From assembly GCA_029937545.1 (NCBI GenBank), contig JAPYPR010000001.1, positions 77,730 through 141,729 of the forward strand: DNA of 64,000 nt, written 5' to 3'. Of the stretch, positions 62,376-64,000 are shown one piece after another (position 1 is the stretch's first letter; every line of letters begins with the position of its first letter). Both the position numbers and the translations under genes were made by a program. Origin of the DNA: Erythrobacter sp. (GTDB lineage: Bacteria; Pseudomonadota; Alphaproteobacteria; Sphingomonadales; Sphingomonadaceae). A model generated the notes under the pieces. It was not told the origin of the DNA. It saw only the letters and a list, made by a program, of their open reading frames with translations, and searched no databases.

Positions 62376-63353
62376 TTAGGCATAACGCGCTTCGTAAGTC
62401 CGCCGATAGGTGAGGCGCTTGCCGCTGATGCCTTTGAGGGCAATGTCAGCGCGCTCCGCATCATTGATGCCAAGGCCTGAGCGATTGGAATAACGGAAGT
62501 CGAACTCGGCAAGGTAGCGTCCAAGGTGCTGCTGTCCGCAATGCTGGTAGATGCCGCGCATACCGCGCTTGAAGATGCCGAAGAAACCTTCGATGGTATT
62601 GGTCTGGGCGGTGCGATCTTCGCGCTTCACATACTCGCCGCGAGCGTGAGCAACGTGGGCATGGCGAGCGAACTGCTTGCCCGGTTTCTTGTAGACCTGT
62701 GCTTCGTCCGTCATGAGGCGGCTTGCGCGGTCAATGCGAGTGTAGAGCAGCTTGGAGACATTATCAGCGTTGAACGCGCCGGTGAAAACAATGCTGGTTG
62801 CGCGGCCTGTAGTGCGGTCAACCAGTGAGACAATGCGGTTCATGTTGTGAATGGCCATTCGGCTATTCTTCGGGCCAAGCTGGTTCTGGCCGTAGTAGGT
62901 TTCGTCCACTTCGACCGTGGAGCCTTCGCCGCCCATGGGCGTGTCGCTGGTATCGGTCATGGCTTCGCGGATGCGATGGGCCATGAACCAAGCGGTCTTA
63001 TAGGTGACGCCAAGCATACGGTGCAGTTGGTGGGAGCTAATGCCCTTCTTGCTGGACACGATCAGATGCGTGGCAAGCAGCCATTTGTTGAGAGGAACCT
63101 TAGAGCGCTCAAAGACGGTTCCGACCGTTACAGTGAACTGCTTGCGGCAAGAGTTGCACTGGACAACGCCTTTACGGATTGCGCCTTCGGGATGCTTCTT
63201 GGTTTTGCGTCCACGCTGCGGAGGGAGCCGCTTAGTATCCTTGCTTTCACAGTGAGGGCAGACAGGGCCGTGGGGCCAGTGGAGCGCTTCAAGGTGCTCA
63301 CGTGCTGCGTCTTCGTTTTGAAAGCGAGGTGCGTAGATGTTTTCCATGTCCAC
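62376..63353 (-). CDS. IS1595 family transposase (ISXO2-like DDE)
   Basis: Zn-ribbon CPHCESKDTKRL/CNSCRKQFTVTVGTVFERSKVPL; VEVDETYYG; LMTDEAQVYK; NTIEGFFGIFKRGMRGIYQHCGQQHLGRYLAEFDFRYSNR. Confidence 0.95.
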   Translation of the reverse strand: MDMENIYAPRFQNEDAAREHLEALHWPHGPVCPHCESKDTKRLPPQRGRKTKKHPEGAIRKGVVQCNSCRKQFTVTVGTVFERSKVPLNKWLLATHLIVSSKKGISSHQLHRMLGVTYKTAWFMAHRIREAMTDTSDTPMGGEGSTVEVDETYYGQNQLGPKNSRMAIHNMNRIVSLVDRTTGRATSIVFTGAFNADNVSKLLYTRIDRASRLMTDEAQVYKKPGKQFARHAHVAHARGEYVKREDRTAQTNTIEGFFGIFKRGMRGIYQHCGQQHLGRYLAEFDFRYSNRSGLGINDAERADIALKGISGKRLTYRRTYEARYA

Positions 63354-63368
63354 ACACTAGCAATATGG

Positions 63369-63394
63369 CCTGCTTTGTCAAGTATACAATGTCT
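63369..63394. repeat. Right terminal inverted repeat
   Basis: CCTGCTTTGTCAAGTATACAATGTCT. Confidence 0.88.
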
Positions 63395-63402
63395 AGCGTC
63401 CT
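63395..63402. repeat. Right target-site duplication AGCGTCCT
   Basis: Matches 61006-61013 exactly. Confidence 0.88.
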
Positions 63403-63461
63403 TGACATAGAAGGTGAGCTATGACAAATACACTTTACATCATAGCAAGGGAGCTTGACCA

Positions 63462-63644
63462 ATGAACCGTTTACTGACCGCATGCGCGTTTGCCGCTGCG
63501 ATTATCCTTCTGGCCCTCGGCATATCCAATGGGGTCGTCGATCGAGACGCCGGCGAGACGATGCTCATCGTGCTGCCGATCCTCGCCGTGACGAGCCTTG
63601 CATCGGGCGGCTGTCGTCGGGCGGCCTGTGGCGTTCGGTCGTGA
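63462..63644 (+). CDS. Small hypothetical membrane protein
   Basis: MNRLLTACAFAAAIILLALGISNGVVDRDAGETMLIVLPILAVTSLA; two TM segments. Confidence 0.55.
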   Translation: MNRLLTACAFAAAIILLALGISNGVVDRDAGETMLIVLPILAVTSLASGGCRRAACGVRS

Positions 63645-63646
63645 CC

Positions 63647-64000
63647 ATGTCCAACGCCAACCGCCCCGGAGGTTCGGTGCCACTATGGGCCGGGCTGACC
63701 TTTGCAAGCTTCGGCGCGGTCATGGGGCTGGCGCTGAGCGATGCCATCGATTCATCCACTGCCATGATCCTCCTGATCGTTCCGGCAGCGCTGTTCTTCC
63801 AGACGATGCGCGCAGCCAACCGTGCTGCGGACAATCGCGGGCCGTGCAGCGCCAAGGGCGAAGCCCAGCAACGCTACATCAAGCGGGTCATGGTATTCAG
63901 CAGCGCCTATCTGGTCGCCATAGCGCTGCAGGTTTCGTTGTTGAGCGATAGCGACCCGTCGATGGCGGCCCGTGTGGCGCTGGCGCTACTGCCCGCCTTC
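63647..64000 (+). CDS. Hypothetical membrane protein, truncated by window end
   Basis: MSNANRPGGSVPLWAGLTFASFGAVMGLALSDAIDSSTAMILLIVPAALFFQTMRAANRAADN..., open to the last base; absent from the supplied ORF track. Confidence 0.65.
   Translation, partial: MSNANRPGGSVPLWAGLTFASFGAVMGLALSDAIDSSTAMILLIVPAALFFQTMRAANRAADNRGPCSAKGEAQQRYIKRVMVFSSAYLVAIALQVSLLSDSDPSMAARVALALLPAF

Larger units (their letters stand above)
61014..63394. mobile_element. IS1595-family element with passenger genes, 2381 bp
   Basis: IS1595/ISXO2-like transposase, 26-bp TIRs (24/26 identical) and 8-bp TSD. Confidence 0.9.

Overview
The window is a high-GC alphaproteobacterial chromosome segment. Its gene content (PHA metabolism, exosortase-A-associated glycosyltransferase and ligase, GIN-domain, DUF4019 and DUF4126 proteins) resembles Sphingomonadales/Erythrobacteraceae; that assignment is inferred from protein content only. 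Most of it is ordinary core genome: acyl-CoA metabolism genes, ppk2, phhA, uppP, an M13 peptidase, an ABC exporter, phaZ, thiolase/MaoC genes, gltBD, ung, an RNase D-like gene, lptC/lptA, holA, lptE, leuS, phaB, murA, galU, flotillin/YqiJ, an acyl-CoA ligase, an M23 peptidase, bcp, glnE, an M28 peptidase, aguA, a TauE-like permease, thrS and phoD. The most interesting non-coding signal is a 23-codon ORF upstream of thrS (minus strand, 59146-59217). It encodes MTQLRFTTTTTTTPDFRGRMVAA with seven consecutive Thr codons, and a TTGAGA-N17-TATCTG promoter-like sequence is placed so that the mRNA could start at the AUG. This is a candidate leaderless Thr-attenuator for thrS. Other notable items are a complete 2.38 kb IS1595-family element with 26-bp terminal inverted repeats, an 8-bp target duplication (AGCGTCCT) and cargo genes; two copies of an intergenic palindrome family; a cluster of three inverted repeats at the left edge; a PhaR-like palindrome upstream of phaZ; a membrane-tethered LuxR/DUF4019 regulator with a 21-bp palindrome inside its gene; and several decayed genes (nucleotidyltransferase, DUF5996-like gene split by a 41-bp tandem duplication, cytochrome P450, enoyl-CoA hydratase chimera). 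No rRNA, tRNA, CRISPR array or prophage was recognised. All calls come from reading the sequence; no database search or folding was run.
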